In this document: positions 54,612 through 63,742 of the stretch, piece after piece
Layout of the letters: the number at the start of each line of letters is the position of its first letter
Numbering within the stretch: the first letter of the stretch is position 1
Assembly: GCF_001927285.1 (NCBI RefSeq)
Contig: NZ_MSIG01000013.1
Coordinates: 62,001-126,000, forward strand
Origin: Mongoliimonas terrestris
GTDB lineage: Bacteria > Pseudomonadota > Alphaproteobacteria > Rhizobiales > Pleomorphomonadaceae
Direction: 5' to 3'
Length of the DNA stretch: 64,000 nt
Translations under genes and position numbers: made by a program
The notes under the pieces: model-generated
What the model saw: the letters and a program-made list of their open reading frames with translations, nothing else
Told to the model about the DNA's origin: nothing
Databases searched by the model: none

Positions 54612-56330
54612 TCAGGCGAACAGCCCGTGCATGTACCAGCGCGGCGCCTCCACCTCGCGCACGAAGAGACCGTCGCGGAACATCCAGAAGCGGCGTCCTT
54701 CCGCGTCCTCCACCCGAAAATAGTCGCGCGTGAAGGCCACCTCGGCCTTCCACCACTCCGGCGCGATCCGCTCCGGGCCTTCCGCCCGGGCCACGTCGTA
54801 GACCACCCGCCGCCAGCGGAAGCGCACCGGCGGGCCGTCCGGCACGCCGGCGACCGTCTCCACCAGCTCCGGCTCCCCGAGGAGGCGGACCGGGAAGCGC
54901 GGCGGCTCGCCCGCGTCGGGCCGGGGCGTCGCCGCAAAGCCGAGCGCCCGCTCGGCCACGGTTGCGGCCGGCACCAGGGCGGCGGTCAGCTCCGGCACGT
55001 GGCTGTCGAGGGGCAGGAAGCGGGTGACGGCGGCAAGGCCGAAGCGGGCGCCGAGCCGGTCCACCAGCCGCTCCACCGCCAGCGACCGGTCGGTGTCGCC
55101 GGTGAGGTCGGTCTGGGCGGCGTCGAGCGGGGCCGCGAGGCGGACCGCGAGACGGACGAGGTCGTAGCCGTAGCCCGGGTCGAGCCCCCCGCCTGCCCGC
55201 GTGGCCAGCCGCTCGCCGATCAGGCCGACCAGCGCCTTCGGGGCCCGCAGCGGCCGGGCGGTGCCGACCTCCACCCGGGTCACGTGGCCGTCGGCGCGAA
55301 AGAGCGCGAGCTCCACGAGCCGCGCCCCCTCCCCCCGCGCCTCCAGGCCGGCGGAAAGCGATTCCGCCAGGGAGGCGACCGTCGCCTCCAGGGTGGCGAG
55401 TTCGGTCACCGGGTCGGCGAACCGCCGCTCCGCAAGGGCGGACGGCGCCGGCAGGCGGGGCGAGATGGATTCGCCGCCCGCCCCGAAGGCCTGGTCCAAC
55501 CGGCGGGCGAGGAGCGGGCCGAAGCGGGCGGTGAGCGGCGCGCGCGGCTGGCCGTGCACATCGGCGATCCGCTTCAGGCCCACCCGGTCGAGCGCCGCCA
55601 CCATGTCGGCGGGCAGCCGGAGGGCGGCAAGCGGCAGGCCGCCGAGGCGCTCGCCGTGCCGGCCGGGCGGCACCACCCGGCCGGCGGCCACGGCCCCCGC
55701 CGGGGGGGCGAAGCGGGCGACCGCCCAGGCGGCGCCGACCGTGTCGGCCACCGCGCCCACGGCGGAAAAGCCCTGCGCCCGCAGCCGCCCGACGAGGTCG
55801 TCCAGCATGGCGGCCTCGCCGCCGAACAGGTGGGCGCAGCCGGTGATGTCGAGGAGAAGGCCGTCCGGCGGGTCGAGGCCGACGAGCGGCGTGTAGCGGT
55901 CGGCCCAGTCGGCGACGGCGGCGAGAAGGGCCGCGTCGGCGGCCGGATCGGCGTCGTCCACCGCCAGCGTCGGCAGGAGGGCGCGCGCGTCGGCGAGGCT
56001 GAGGCCTGGCCGCACGCCGGCCGCCTCGGCGGCGGCATCCACCGCCACCAGGCGCACCGCGCCGGCTTGGATCTCCACCACGGCGCGCGGCGGGTCAGCC
56101 GCCCTCTGGGACGGATCTGCCTCACGCCGGGGCGGGTCAGCCGCCCTCTGCCGGAGCGGTCCAGCCGCCCTGGAGGGCGAGGCGGCCGGGTCGCCCGCCA
56201 CGGGACTCCCGTCCCTGGAATGCCACGACCGTCCCAGGCGCAGCCGGGCCAGTCGGTCGGTCGGCAGGCGGGGCAGCCAGATCGACAGGAAGCGGGCGGG
56301 GCGCAAGGGCGCGGAAGCGGCGTTCATCAC
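54612..56330 (-). CDS. imuB: ImuB, Y-family polymerase-like mutasome protein
   Basis: A 572-residue ImuB. It starts RFLSIWLPRLPTDRLARLR, the family signature, then a Y-family fold (LDITGCAHLFGGEAAMLDDL) lacking the catalytic acidic residues, so it acts as a scaffold for ImuA, DnaE2 and the clamp. Residues about 35-85 hold a Pro/Arg/Ala-rich insertion that looks like repeat expansion. Its first 194 bases overlap the end of imuA in another frame. dnaE2 is not adjacent; imuB converges on the GNAT gene. Confidence 0.9.
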   Translation of the reverse strand: MMNAASAPLRPARFLSIWLPRLPTDRLARLRLGRSWHSRDGSPVAGDPAASPSRAAGPLRQRAADPPRREADPSQRAADPPRAVVEIQAGAVRLVAVDAAAEAAGVRPGLSLADARALLPTLAVDDADPAADAALLAAVADWADRYTPLVGLDPPDGLLLDITGCAHLFGGEAAMLDDLVGRLRAQGFSAVGAVADTVGAAWAVARFAPPAGAVAAGRVVPPGRHGERLGGLPLAALRLPADMVAALDRVGLKRIADVHGQPRAPLTARFGPLLARRLDQAFGAGGESISPRLPAPSALAERRFADPVTELATLEATVASLAESLSAGLEARGEGARLVELALFRADGHVTRVEVGTARPLRAPKALVGLIGERLATRAGGGLDPGYGYDLVRLAVRLAAPLDAAQTDLTGDTDRSLAVERLVDRLGARFGLAAVTRFLPLDSHVPELTAALVPAATVAERALGFAATPRPDAGEPPRFPVRLLGEPELVETVAGVPDGPPVRFRWRRVVYDVARAEGPERIAPEWWKAEVAFTRDYFRVEDAEGRRFWMFRDGLFVREVEAPRWYMHGLFA

Positions 56331-57291
56331 TGTTCCACTCCAGATCCAGGCGGCCGGTGCGGCCGTCGCGGTTCTTCTCCAGCACGAGCGTCCAGGCCGG
56401 AAAGCCCGCGCCCGCCAGGAAGCCGTCCACCGGCTCGGACGGGCGCGGCGTCACCAGGAGGCGGGTGGTGGCCGCGGAGGCGACAGGCGGCGCCCCCTGG
56501 AGCGACAGGAAGAGCGGCACCCCGCCCTCCCGCGCCCGGAGCGCCAGCCGGCGCGAGGCGGTGAGGTCGAAGGCGCGGGCAAGGCCCTGCATCTCCCCCA
56601 CCACGGCGACGAGACCGCCGCAGCCGAGCCCCTCCTCGATGGCCCAGAGCACGTCCGCCGCCTGGCCCACGTCCACGGCAAGAAGCCGGGCCGGATCGAG
56701 CCCCAGCTGGGCAAGGCCGAGGGCCGCCGGCCGGCCCGCCTCCCGTGCCGCCCGGTCCTCCCGCACCCAGAGCACCGGCCCCGGCCGCCGGGTGCCGAGG
56801 GCCGCGATGAGGGCCGCCAGGAAGCCGGAGGCGGCGCCCGCCGCCCGGGTCTCGTCGGTGCGCACCAGATGGACCGCGCCGAGCGGCAGGCCGCCGTCGA
56901 ACCAGCCGTCGAAGGCCGGCACGCCGAGCGTCAGCCGGCCGGGACGCCGGCGGGCGCGGGCCGGACCGCCACCGTCGGGCCAGCCGGCGGGCGCCGCCTC
57001 CGCCGGCGCGACGACCGGCGCCTCCAGCCGGGCGCCGGCCTCCACCCTGCCTTCCAGCACCGCCACCATCCGGCGAAGATCCGCAAGGCTCGGGGCGGCC
57101 CCCTCCGCCGGCTCCAGGACGGCCGGCAGGGCCAGGTCCCGGCCCATGCAAGGGTCCGTGCCAGAGTCCATGCCAGAGTCCATGCCAGGGTCCGGTCGGG
57201 GGCCCGGAGGTGGCGGGACGGGAGCGGCGGGACGGTCGCGCAGGAACGCACGGATCCGTCCCGCGTCCTTTCGATGAACGCGCGGCTGCAT
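56137..57291 (-). CDS. imuA: ImuA, RecA-like SOS mutagenesis protein
   Basis: A 384-residue protein. From about 50 on it resembles ImuA: LADLRRMVAVLEGRVE, then GVPAFDGWFDGGLPLGAVHLV, LWVREDRAAREAG and GLGLVAV-type strands of a RecA-like fold with no standard Walker A. The N-terminal about 48 residues are Pro-rich with a GMDSGMDSG repeat; a start at 57147 is possible. A LexA box lies 19 bases upstream, so it is SOS-induced. Confidence 0.88.
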   Translation of the reverse strand: MQPRVHRKDAGRIRAFLRDRPAAPVPPPPGPRPDPGMDSGMDSGTDPCMGRDLALPAVLEPAEGAAPSLADLRRMVAVLEGRVEAGARLEAPVVAPAEAAPAGWPDGGGPARARRRPGRLTLGVPAFDGWFDGGLPLGAVHLVRTDETRAAGAASGFLAALIAALGTRRPGPVLWVREDRAAREAGRPAALGLAQLGLDPARLLAVDVGQAADVLWAIEEGLGCGGLVAVVGEMQGLARAFDLTASRRLALRAREGGVPLFLSLQGAPPVASAATTRLLVTPRPSEPVDGFLAGAGFPAWTLVLEKNRDGRTGRLDLEWNSDERRFRALAPRPLPVDLAAPPADRPTGPAAPGTVVAFQGRESRGGRPGRLALQGGWTAPAEGG

Positions 57292-57309
57292 GGGTCTTCA
57301 ACTCGCCTT

Positions 57310-57324
57310 GTTCCACTTATGTTC
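57310..57324 (-). promoter_or_regulatory. LexA (SOS) box of imuA-imuB
   Basis: GTTC-CACTTAT-GTTC, an exact match to the alphaproteobacterial LexA consensus GTTC-N7-GTTC. Its position, 19 bases before the imuA start, fits repression of the imuAB operon. Confidence 0.9.
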
Positions 57325-57404
57325 TCATAGATTCCGAGCTGACCCAAAAGAGTCAAGAGCCGCATCGCCCGGAAGCGCGACCGCAGGCCTCACGGATCCC
57401 GGCC

Positions 57405-57525
57405 GTCCCCTGCGGGGCGGCGGGGAACCCGACGCGGGGCGGTTCGGGCCCCTCCTTCGGCGCGGAGCAGGCGCCCCTGCGGGGCGGTTCAGCCGCCCCT
57501 GCGGGGCGGTTCGCAGGCCCGTTGG
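57405..57525. repeat. GC-rich repeat patch
   Basis: Copies of CCCCTGCGGGGCGG at about 57407, 57474 and 57496, the last two extended by TTC. A related GCGGGTCAGCCGCCCTCTG repeat lies inside the imuB insertion near 56090 and 56131. Confidence 0.7.
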
Positions 57526-57669
57526 CCGACCCCGGCTTTAGTCTTAATTCCTTGAGGCATGCTGCAGCGCACAAGGGCAGACTTGGCGGCGAGCGCGGAA
57601 ACCGCTACTAAGCCCCATCCTGCGCCCGATCGGCGCAGCCCGTTCGGCACGGATCCGGAGACCTCGACC

Positions 57670-58221
57670 ATGCGCATCGACGCCGTCCCCATCGGCAAGA
57701 ACCCGCCCTACGACATCAACGTCATCATCGAGGTCCCGCTCGGCGGCGAGCCGATCAAGTACGAGATGGACAAGGAGGCCGGCGCGCTCTGGGTCGACCG
57801 ATTCCTCTACACGTCCATGCGTTATCCGGGGAACTATGGCTTCGTCCCGCACACCCTGTCGGACGACGGCGACCCGATCGACGTGATCGTCTGCAACACC
57901 CGCGCCATCATCCCGGGCGCCATCATGAACTGCCGGCCGATCGGCGTTCTGAAGATGCAGGACGAGAGCGGCGGCGACGAGAAGATCATCGCCGTCCCCT
58001 CCACCAAGCTGACCAAGCGCTACGACAAGGTGGAGAGCCACACCGATCTGCCGGACATCACGCTGAAGCAGATCGAGCACTTCTTCGAGCACTACAAGGA
58101 CCTGGAACCCGGCAAGTGGGTGAAGGTGATCGGCTGGGGCGACGCCGAGGAGGCCCGCTCGATGATCATGCAGGCCGTGGAGAAGGCCAAGGCCCAGGGC
58201 AAGGGCAAGGCGGCCGAGTGA
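57670..58221 (+). CDS. ppa: Inorganic pyrophosphatase
   Basis: A 183-residue family I soluble pyrophosphatase that drives biosynthesis by hydrolysing PPi. YEMDKEAGALWVDRFLYTSM, the YPGNYGFVPHTL stretch and DDGDPIDVIV (the acidic metal-binding signature) are intact. Start MRIDAVP at 57670; the frame upstream is rejected. A strong terminator follows. Confidence 0.97.
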   Translation: MRIDAVPIGKNPPYDINVIIEVPLGGEPIKYEMDKEAGALWVDRFLYTSMRYPGNYGFVPHTLSDDGDPIDVIVCNTRAIIPGAIMNCRPIGVLKMQDESGGDEKIIAVPSTKLTKRYDKVESHTDLPDITLKQIEHFFEHYKDLEPGKWVKVIGWGDAEEARSMIMQAVEKAKAQGKGKAAE

Positions 58222-58280
58222 ACCGCCCGGCGGCGAACGCCGCCGGATGACGGAAGCGCTCGACGCATTCCCACTTCAGG

Positions 58281-58308
58281 AAGGGCCGGCGCCCCCGCGC
58301 CGGCCCTT
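58281..58308 (+). terminator. Rho-independent terminator of ppa
   Basis: A perfect 12-bp stem AAGGGCCGGCGC / GCGCCGGCCCTT with a CCCC loop, followed by TCGCGTTTTC. Confidence 0.88.
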
Positions 58309-58420
58309 TCGCGTTTTCGCCCAGCCTGCAGCTCCCGGTTCGACCACCGCATCCGCGGCCTTGCCGAACGCGCCGGCGCGCCGCATCGTGCTTACCGCAT
58401 AGTCGCGGGGAGTTTTCACG

Positions 58421-58735
58421 ATGTCCGTCCAGCCGCGCCTGCTCCGGCCGCGCCTCCTTCCGCCCGCGGTCGCCCTCGGCCTTGCCGGCTGCCAGGGGAG
58501 CGGGATGGCGGCCGGCGTCACCGTGCCGGTGGAGGTGTTGCTGGCCGCGGCCTTCGTGGCGCTGGCTATCGCGCCCATTCTGGTGAGGAAGCTCGCCGGG
58601 CGGCCCCGGCCCGACCGCCGCGCCCGCGAGGCGGCATCCGCGCCTTCCGACCGGGGATCGGGCGGCGAGAACCGGCACGGCAGCCGCTCGTCGGACCGCC
58701 AGTCCGATGCCCACGAGGATGGCGGCGACGACTGA
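58421..58735 (+). CDS. Small putative membrane protein of unknown function
   Basis: A 104-residue frame with GGGGAG eight bases before its ATG. It has a hydrophobic N-terminus with a lipobox-like LAGC, one likely helix (VEVLLAAAFVALAIAPIL) and a charged, disordered C-terminus. No family is recognised. It could be a chance frame in GC-rich DNA, but the ribosome binding site and membrane helix favour a gene. Confidence 0.45.
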   Translation: MSVQPRLLRPRLLPPAVALGLAGCQGSGMAAGVTVPVEVLLAAAFVALAIAPILVRKLAGRPRPDRRAREAASAPSDRGSGGENRHGSRSSDRQSDAHEDGGDD

Positions 58736-58923
58736 TCCGCCCGCCGGGGCGCCGCTTGGCCGACGGGTGCCACGGCGCTGTCATCTATTCCGTTTTTCGA
58801 ACCGGCAGACCCACTCGGCATTGAACAATCGAAAGGTCGGCGCGCTACAACGGACACCCGCAGCGACGAAAGGGGGGACGCGTCGGCCGCCCGCGCCACC
58901 GTCGGATGCGCCGGAGACCGTCC

Positions 58924-61900
58924 ATGCCGCAGACGTTGGATCTTCTGAAGGAAGCCCGCATCGATGAGGCCGCCGGGATCGCCACGGCGCGCGGCAACCC
59001 GGAACTTGCCGACTTCATCCGCGTCTTCCTCGCCCGCGGCGCGGCCGAGGACGTGGCGGTCTACACGCCGGCCGAACTGCTGGCGCTCGCTGAAGCCGCC
59101 ATGGCGGACCTTGCGGCCCACCATCCCGGCACCCACCGGGTGACCGTGTTCGACCCGGACCATCCGGGCTCCGGGACGGCCCACCGGGCCGTCACCGTCG
59201 TGGAGATCCTCAACGACGACATGCCCTTCCTGGTCGATTCGGTGATGCAGGAGCTGGCCGAGAGCCAGGTCGACGTGCGCCTTCTCGTCCATCCAATCCT
59301 CAGCGTGGTGCGGACCGAGGCCGGCGTGCTGCAGCGGTTCGCCGAGCCAGGATCGGCCGGCAGCACGCGCGAGAGCCTCATCCACATCCACGTGGCGCGC
59401 CTGCCGGACGCCACCGCCCGGGCGGACCTGCGCGCCCGGCTCGACCGGGTGCTCACGGAGGTGCGCGCCGCCGTCACCGACTGGCCGGCGATGCGGGCGG
59501 TGCTCGACGGGGTGATCGCCGACTACCGGGCCGCGCCGCCGCCGCTGCCGGCCGACGAGGTGGTCGAGGCCGTGGCCTTCCTGGAGTGGCTCGCCAACGA
59601 CAACTTCACCTTCCTCGGCTACCGCGAATACGACGTGGAGATGGCCACCGGCGAGGCCGACCGGATCGCCCTCAAGCCGGAGACCGGCCTCGGCATCCTC
59701 AAGGACCCGGACGTGCGGGTGCTCCGGCGCGGCCGCGACCTCGTCCAGGTGACGCCCGAGATCCGCGACTTCATGAACAGGCCCGAGGCGCTGATCGTCA
59801 CCAAGGCGAACGTGAAGAGCCGCGTGCACCGGCGCGCCTACATGGACTATGTGGGCATCAAGCGCTACGACGCCGCCGGCACGCTGAAGGGCGAGATCCG
59901 CCTTGTCGGCCTCTTCACCGCCACCGCCTACACCCGCTCGGCCCGGGTGATCCCCTACCTTCGCCAGAAGGTGGAGCGGGTGATCGCCAAGGCGGGGTTC
60001 GACCCGACCGGCCACTCGGCGAAGACGCTGGCGGCGGTGCTGGAGAACTATCCGCGCGACGATCTCTTCCAGATCGACTTCGACACCCTCTACGACTTCG
60101 CCATCGCCATCCTGGAGCTCGACGAGCGGCCGCGAATCCGCGTGCTGCCGCGGCGGGACAAGTTCGACCGCTTCGTCTCGGTGCTCGTGTTCGTGCCGCG
60201 CGACCGCTACAGCACCGAGGTGCGCATCCGCCTCGGCGCCTTCCTCAGCGGCATCTACCTGGGCCGGGTGTCGGCCTTCTATCCCTTCTTTCCGGAAGGC
60301 ACCCTCACCCGCATCCACTTCATCATCGGCCGCGACGAGGGCGAGACGCCGAACCCCTCGCGCACGGAGCTGGAGGCCGGCGTCGCCGCCCTGGTGCGCA
60401 CCTGGGCCGACGCCTTCCACGAGGCCGTGCGCGCCCGCCACGCGCCCGACCACGCCCGCACCCTGATCGAGCGCTGGGGACCGGCCTTCTCGGCCGCCTA
60501 CCGGGACAGCTACGACCAGACCGAGGCGCTCGACGACGCCGCCCGCCTCGACCGGCTGACCGGCAGCCGCACCCTGGCGGTGGCCTTCCGCGTGCCGCGC
60601 GACGCGGACCCGGGCGAGATCGCCGTGAAGATCTACCATCGGGGCGGGCCGCTGCCGCTCTCCGAGCGGGTGCCCGTGCTGGAGGCCATGGGCTTCCGGG
60701 TGATCGAGGAGCAGACCTTCGTCCTGCCGCTGCCGGAGCCCGGCACCGTGATCCACGACATGCGGCTCGTGCGCGCCGACGGCCGCCCGGTGCCGCTTGA
60801 CGAGGTGGGCGAGCCGCTGACGGCGCTTGCCATGGCGGTGTCCTTCGGCCATGCGGAGAGCGACCGGCTGAACGCGCTCCTCGTCTCCGCCGGCCTCGCC
60901 TGGCGGGAGATCGCGCTCCTGCGCGCCCTGTCGCGCTACCTGCAGCAGGCGCGCATTCCCTACGAGCAGGGCTATATCGCCGACACGCTGAACCGACATC
61001 CGGCGATCGCCGCCACGCTGGTCCGCTATTTCCGCGCCCGTTTCGACCCGGACCTTGCGGGCGACCGGGCGCTGGAGGAGGCGCGGGTCGCGGCCGAGTT
61101 CGACGGCGCCCTCGAAGCGGTGACGAGCCTCGACGACGACGTCATTCTGCGCCGCCTCGCCAACCTCGTCGCCGCGGCGGTCCGCACCAGCTTCTACCAG
61201 CTCGGCCCCGACGGCCGGCCGCGGCCGGTGATCGCCCTCAAGTTCGACCCGGCACGGATCGAGGACCTGCTGGCACCCCGGCCGTTCCGGGAGATCTGGG
61301 TCTATGCCCCGCGGGTGGAGGGCGTGCACCTGCGCTTCGGCAAGGTGGCGCGCGGCGGTCTCCGGTGGTCGGACCGGCCGCAGGACTTCCGCACCGAGGT
61401 GCTCGGCCTCGTTAAGGCCCAGCAGGTGAAGAACGCCGTGATCGTGCCGGTGGGCGCCAAGGGCGGCTTCTTCCCCAAACGTCTGCCCGCCGGCCCGCGC
61501 GAGGCGGTGTTCCAGGAGGGAACCGCCGCCTACACGCTCTTCGTCGGCAGCCTCCTGGACCTCACCGACACACTCGACGGCGACACCGTGATCCCGCCGG
61601 CGCGCACCATCCGCCACGACGGCGACGACCCCTATCTGGTGGTCGCCGCCGACAAGGGCACCGCCACCTTCTCCGACACGGCCAACGGCATCGCCGACGC
61701 CCGCGGCTTCTGGCTGTCGGACGCCTTCGCGTCCGGCGGGTCGGCGGGCTACGACCACAAGAAGATGGGGATCACCGCCCGCGGTGCCTGGGAGGCCGTG
61801 AAGCGCCATTTCCGCGAGATGGATACGGACATCCAGACGACGCCCTTCACGGTGGTCGGCGTCGGCGACATGTCGGGCGACGTGTTCGGCAACGGCATGC

Positions 61901-63717
61901 TGCTGTCGCGCAAGATCCGCCTGATCGCCGCCTTCGACCACCGGGACATCTTCCTCGACCCGGATCCCGACCCGGAGACGTCGTTTGCGGAGCGCGAGCG
62001 CCTGTTCGCTCTCCCCCGCTCGTCCTGGGCCGACTATGACACCGCGCGGATTTCGACCGGCGGCGGGGTCTTCTCGCGGAGCCTCAAGGCCATTCCGCTG
62101 TCGGCGGAGGCGCAGGCGGCGCTCGGGCTCGACAAGGCCCGCGCCACCCCGCAGGAGGTGATGCGGGCCATCCTGAGGGCGCCGGCCGATCTCCTCTGGT
62201 TCGGCGGCATCGGCACCTATGTGCGCGCCGAGACGGAGACGGACGCGGAGGTCGGCGACCGCGCCAACGACGGCATCCGGGTGACCGCCGGGGAGGTGCG
62301 CGCCAAGGTGATCGGCGAGGGCGCAAACCTCGGCGTAACCCAGCGCGCCCGCATCGCGTACAATCTTGCCGGCGGACGCAGCAATTCCGACGCGGTGGAC
62401 AATTCCGCCGGCGTCAACTCCTCCGACGTGGAGGTGAACATCAAGATCGCCTTCGGCCGGGCTGTGCGCGGCGGGCGGCTCACAATCGAGAACCGCAACG
62501 CGCTCCTCTCGGAGATGACGTCCGAGGTGGCCGCGCTGGTGCTTGCCAACAACTACCGGCAGAGCCTTTGCGTATCGCTGGCCGAGGCCGCCGGCATGGC
62601 GGATTTCGGATACCAGCGCCGGCTGATCCAGTGGCTGGAGGGACGCGGCCGGCTGGACCGCGCCGTGGAGACGCTGCCGGATGACGCAACGCTCGCCCAG
62701 CGGGAGAAGGCCGGGCGTCCGCTGACCCGGGCGGAGATCGGCGTTCTCATCGCCTACGCCAAGATCGTCCTCTTCGACGATCTCCTGGAAAGTCCGGTGC
62801 CGGACGACCCGGCCCTGGTGGAGACGCTCCTCGGCTACTTCCCCTCGGCCATGCGGGCCGACTACCGGGACGATATCCTGGGCCATCGGCTGCGCCGGGA
62901 AATCGTCGCCACCGTGGTGGCCAACGCCTTCGTGAACCTCGCCGGCCCGACCGCCATCGTACGCCTCGTCGACCAGACCGGCGCCGCCCCGGCGGAGATC
63001 GTGGCGGCCTGGCTGGTGGCCCGCGCCGCCTTCGACGCGGACGCCTTCGTGGCGGCGGTCGACGCGCTCGACACCAAGGTGCCGGGCCTCGTCCAGAACG
63101 ACCTCTACGGCCGCCTGCGCGACGTGCTCGTGGAAGCGCCGCTCTGGCTGATCCGCAACGCCGATCCGACGGGGGGCCTTGCCGAGCGGATCGCCCGGCT
63201 GAAACCGGGGATCCAGTCCTATGCAGCGTTGATTGCCGGCCGGCCGCTCGCCGACGCCGACGAGGCGGACGCCGCCGCCCTGGTGCAGGCGGGCGTGCCG
63301 GTGGGTCTTGCCAACCGGGCCGCCCGGCTGCCGCACATCGCCGACGCCCTCGACGTGATCCGGGTGGCGGAGGCGTCCGGCCGGCCCATCGCCGCCGCCG
63401 CGGAGGCGACCGGCCGGGTCGCCGGCCTCTTCGGCATCGACCGGCTCGACACGCTCGCCGGTGGCCTTCGCCCGTCGGACTACTACGAGAGTCTCGCCCT
63501 GGAGCGGGCCCGCCGGGTGCTCGCCGACGCCCACCGGCGCGTGGCGACCGCCGTTGCGGCGCACGGCCCCGACGGCGCCGGCATGGACGCCTGGCTCGCC
63601 GAACGGCGGGCCGCTGTGGAGCGCACCAACGCCGCCCTCGCCGACCTGCTGGCCGGAACGCCGACCGTTGCGCGCTTCACCGTGGCGGCGGGTCTCCTGG
63701 CGGACGTGGCGAACTGA
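58924..63717 (+). CDS. gdhB: NAD-specific glutamate dehydrogenase, large type
   Basis: A 1597-residue enzyme of the 180-kDa class that deaminates glutamate to 2-oxoglutarate with NAD+. The long N-terminal regulatory region precedes the catalytic domain at about 790-1250: GGLRWSDRPQDFRTEVLGL, AQQVKNAVIVPVGAKGGFFP and GEGANLGVTQRARI. A helical C-terminal domain follows. Start MPQTLDLLKE at 58924; an ATG six codons upstream is less like the family. The symbol is given by analogy. Confidence 0.95.
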   Translation: MPQTLDLLKEARIDEAAGIATARGNPELADFIRVFLARGAAEDVAVYTPAELLALAEAAMADLAAHHPGTHRVTVFDPDHPGSGTAHRAVTVVEILNDDMPFLVDSVMQELAESQVDVRLLVHPILSVVRTEAGVLQRFAEPGSAGSTRESLIHIHVARLPDATARADLRARLDRVLTEVRAAVTDWPAMRAVLDGVIADYRAAPPPLPADEVVEAVAFLEWLANDNFTFLGYREYDVEMATGEADRIALKPETGLGILKDPDVRVLRRGRDLVQVTPEIRDFMNRPEALIVTKANVKSRVHRRAYMDYVGIKRYDAAGTLKGEIRLVGLFTATAYTRSARVIPYLRQKVERVIAKAGFDPTGHSAKTLAAVLENYPRDDLFQIDFDTLYDFAIAILELDERPRIRVLPRRDKFDRFVSVLVFVPRDRYSTEVRIRLGAFLSGIYLGRVSAFYPFFPEGTLTRIHFIIGRDEGETPNPSRTELEAGVAALVRTWADAFHEAVRARHAPDHARTLIERWGPAFSAAYRDSYDQTEALDDAARLDRLTGSRTLAVAFRVPRDADPGEIAVKIYHRGGPLPLSERVPVLEAMGFRVIEEQTFVLPLPEPGTVIHDMRLVRADGRPVPLDEVGEPLTALAMAVSFGHAESDRLNALLVSAGLAWREIALLRALSRYLQQARIPYEQGYIADTLNRHPAIAATLVRYFRARFDPDLAGDRALEEARVAAEFDGALEAVTSLDDDVILRRLANLVAAAVRTSFYQLGPDGRPRPVIALKFDPARIEDLLAPRPFREIWVYAPRVEGVHLRFGKVARGGLRWSDRPQDFRTEVLGLVKAQQVKNAVIVPVGAKGGFFPKRLPAGPREAVFQEGTAAYTLFVGSLLDLTDTLDGDTVIPPARTIRHDGDDPYLVVAADKGTATFSDTANGIADARGFWLSDAFASGGSAGYDHKKMGITARGAWEAVKRHFREMDTDIQTTPFTVVGVGDMSGDVFGNGMLLSRKIRLIAAFDHRDIFLDPDPDPETSFAERERLFALPRSSWADYDTARISTGGGVFSRSLKAIPLSAEAQAALGLDKARATPQEVMRAILRAPADLLWFGGIGTYVRAETETDAEVGDRANDGIRVTAGEVRAKVIGEGANLGVTQRARIAYNLAGGRSNSDAVDNSAGVNSSDVEVNIKIAFGRAVRGGRLTIENRNALLSEMTSEVAALVLANNYRQSLCVSLAEAAGMADFGYQRRLIQWLEGRGRLDRAVETLPDDATLAQREKAGRPLTRAEIGVLIAYAKIVLFDDLLESPVPDDPALVETLLGYFPSAMRADYRDDILGHRLRREIVATVVANAFVNLAGPTAIVRLVDQTGAAPAEIVAAWLVARAAFDADAFVAAVDALDTKVPGLVQNDLYGRLRDVLVEAPLWLIRNADPTGGLAERIARLKPGIQSYAALIAGRPLADADEADAAALVQAGVPVGLANRAARLPHIADALDVIRVAEASGRPIAAAAEATGRVAGLFGIDRLDTLAGGLRPSDYYESLALERARRVLADAHRRVATAVAAHGPDGAGMDAWLAERRAAVERTNAALADLLAGTPTVARFTVAAGLLADVAN

Positions 63718-63742
63718 ACCGGCTGACGGCCCCGCCGGTGCT

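Larger units (their letters stand above)
57292..57669. other. 378-bp intergenic region between imuA and ppa
   Basis: Contains the LexA box (57310-57324) for imuA and a GC-rich patch (about 57405-57525) with three or more copies of CCCCTGCGGGGCGG-type repeats. The ppa promoter must be near 57540-57660. Confidence 0.6.

Noticed and set aside
58276..63564. 1762-codon open frame on the minus strand
   Set aside because: Antisense shadow of the glutamate dehydrogenase gene; composition dominated by His, Arg, Gly and Val, and no recognisable motif.
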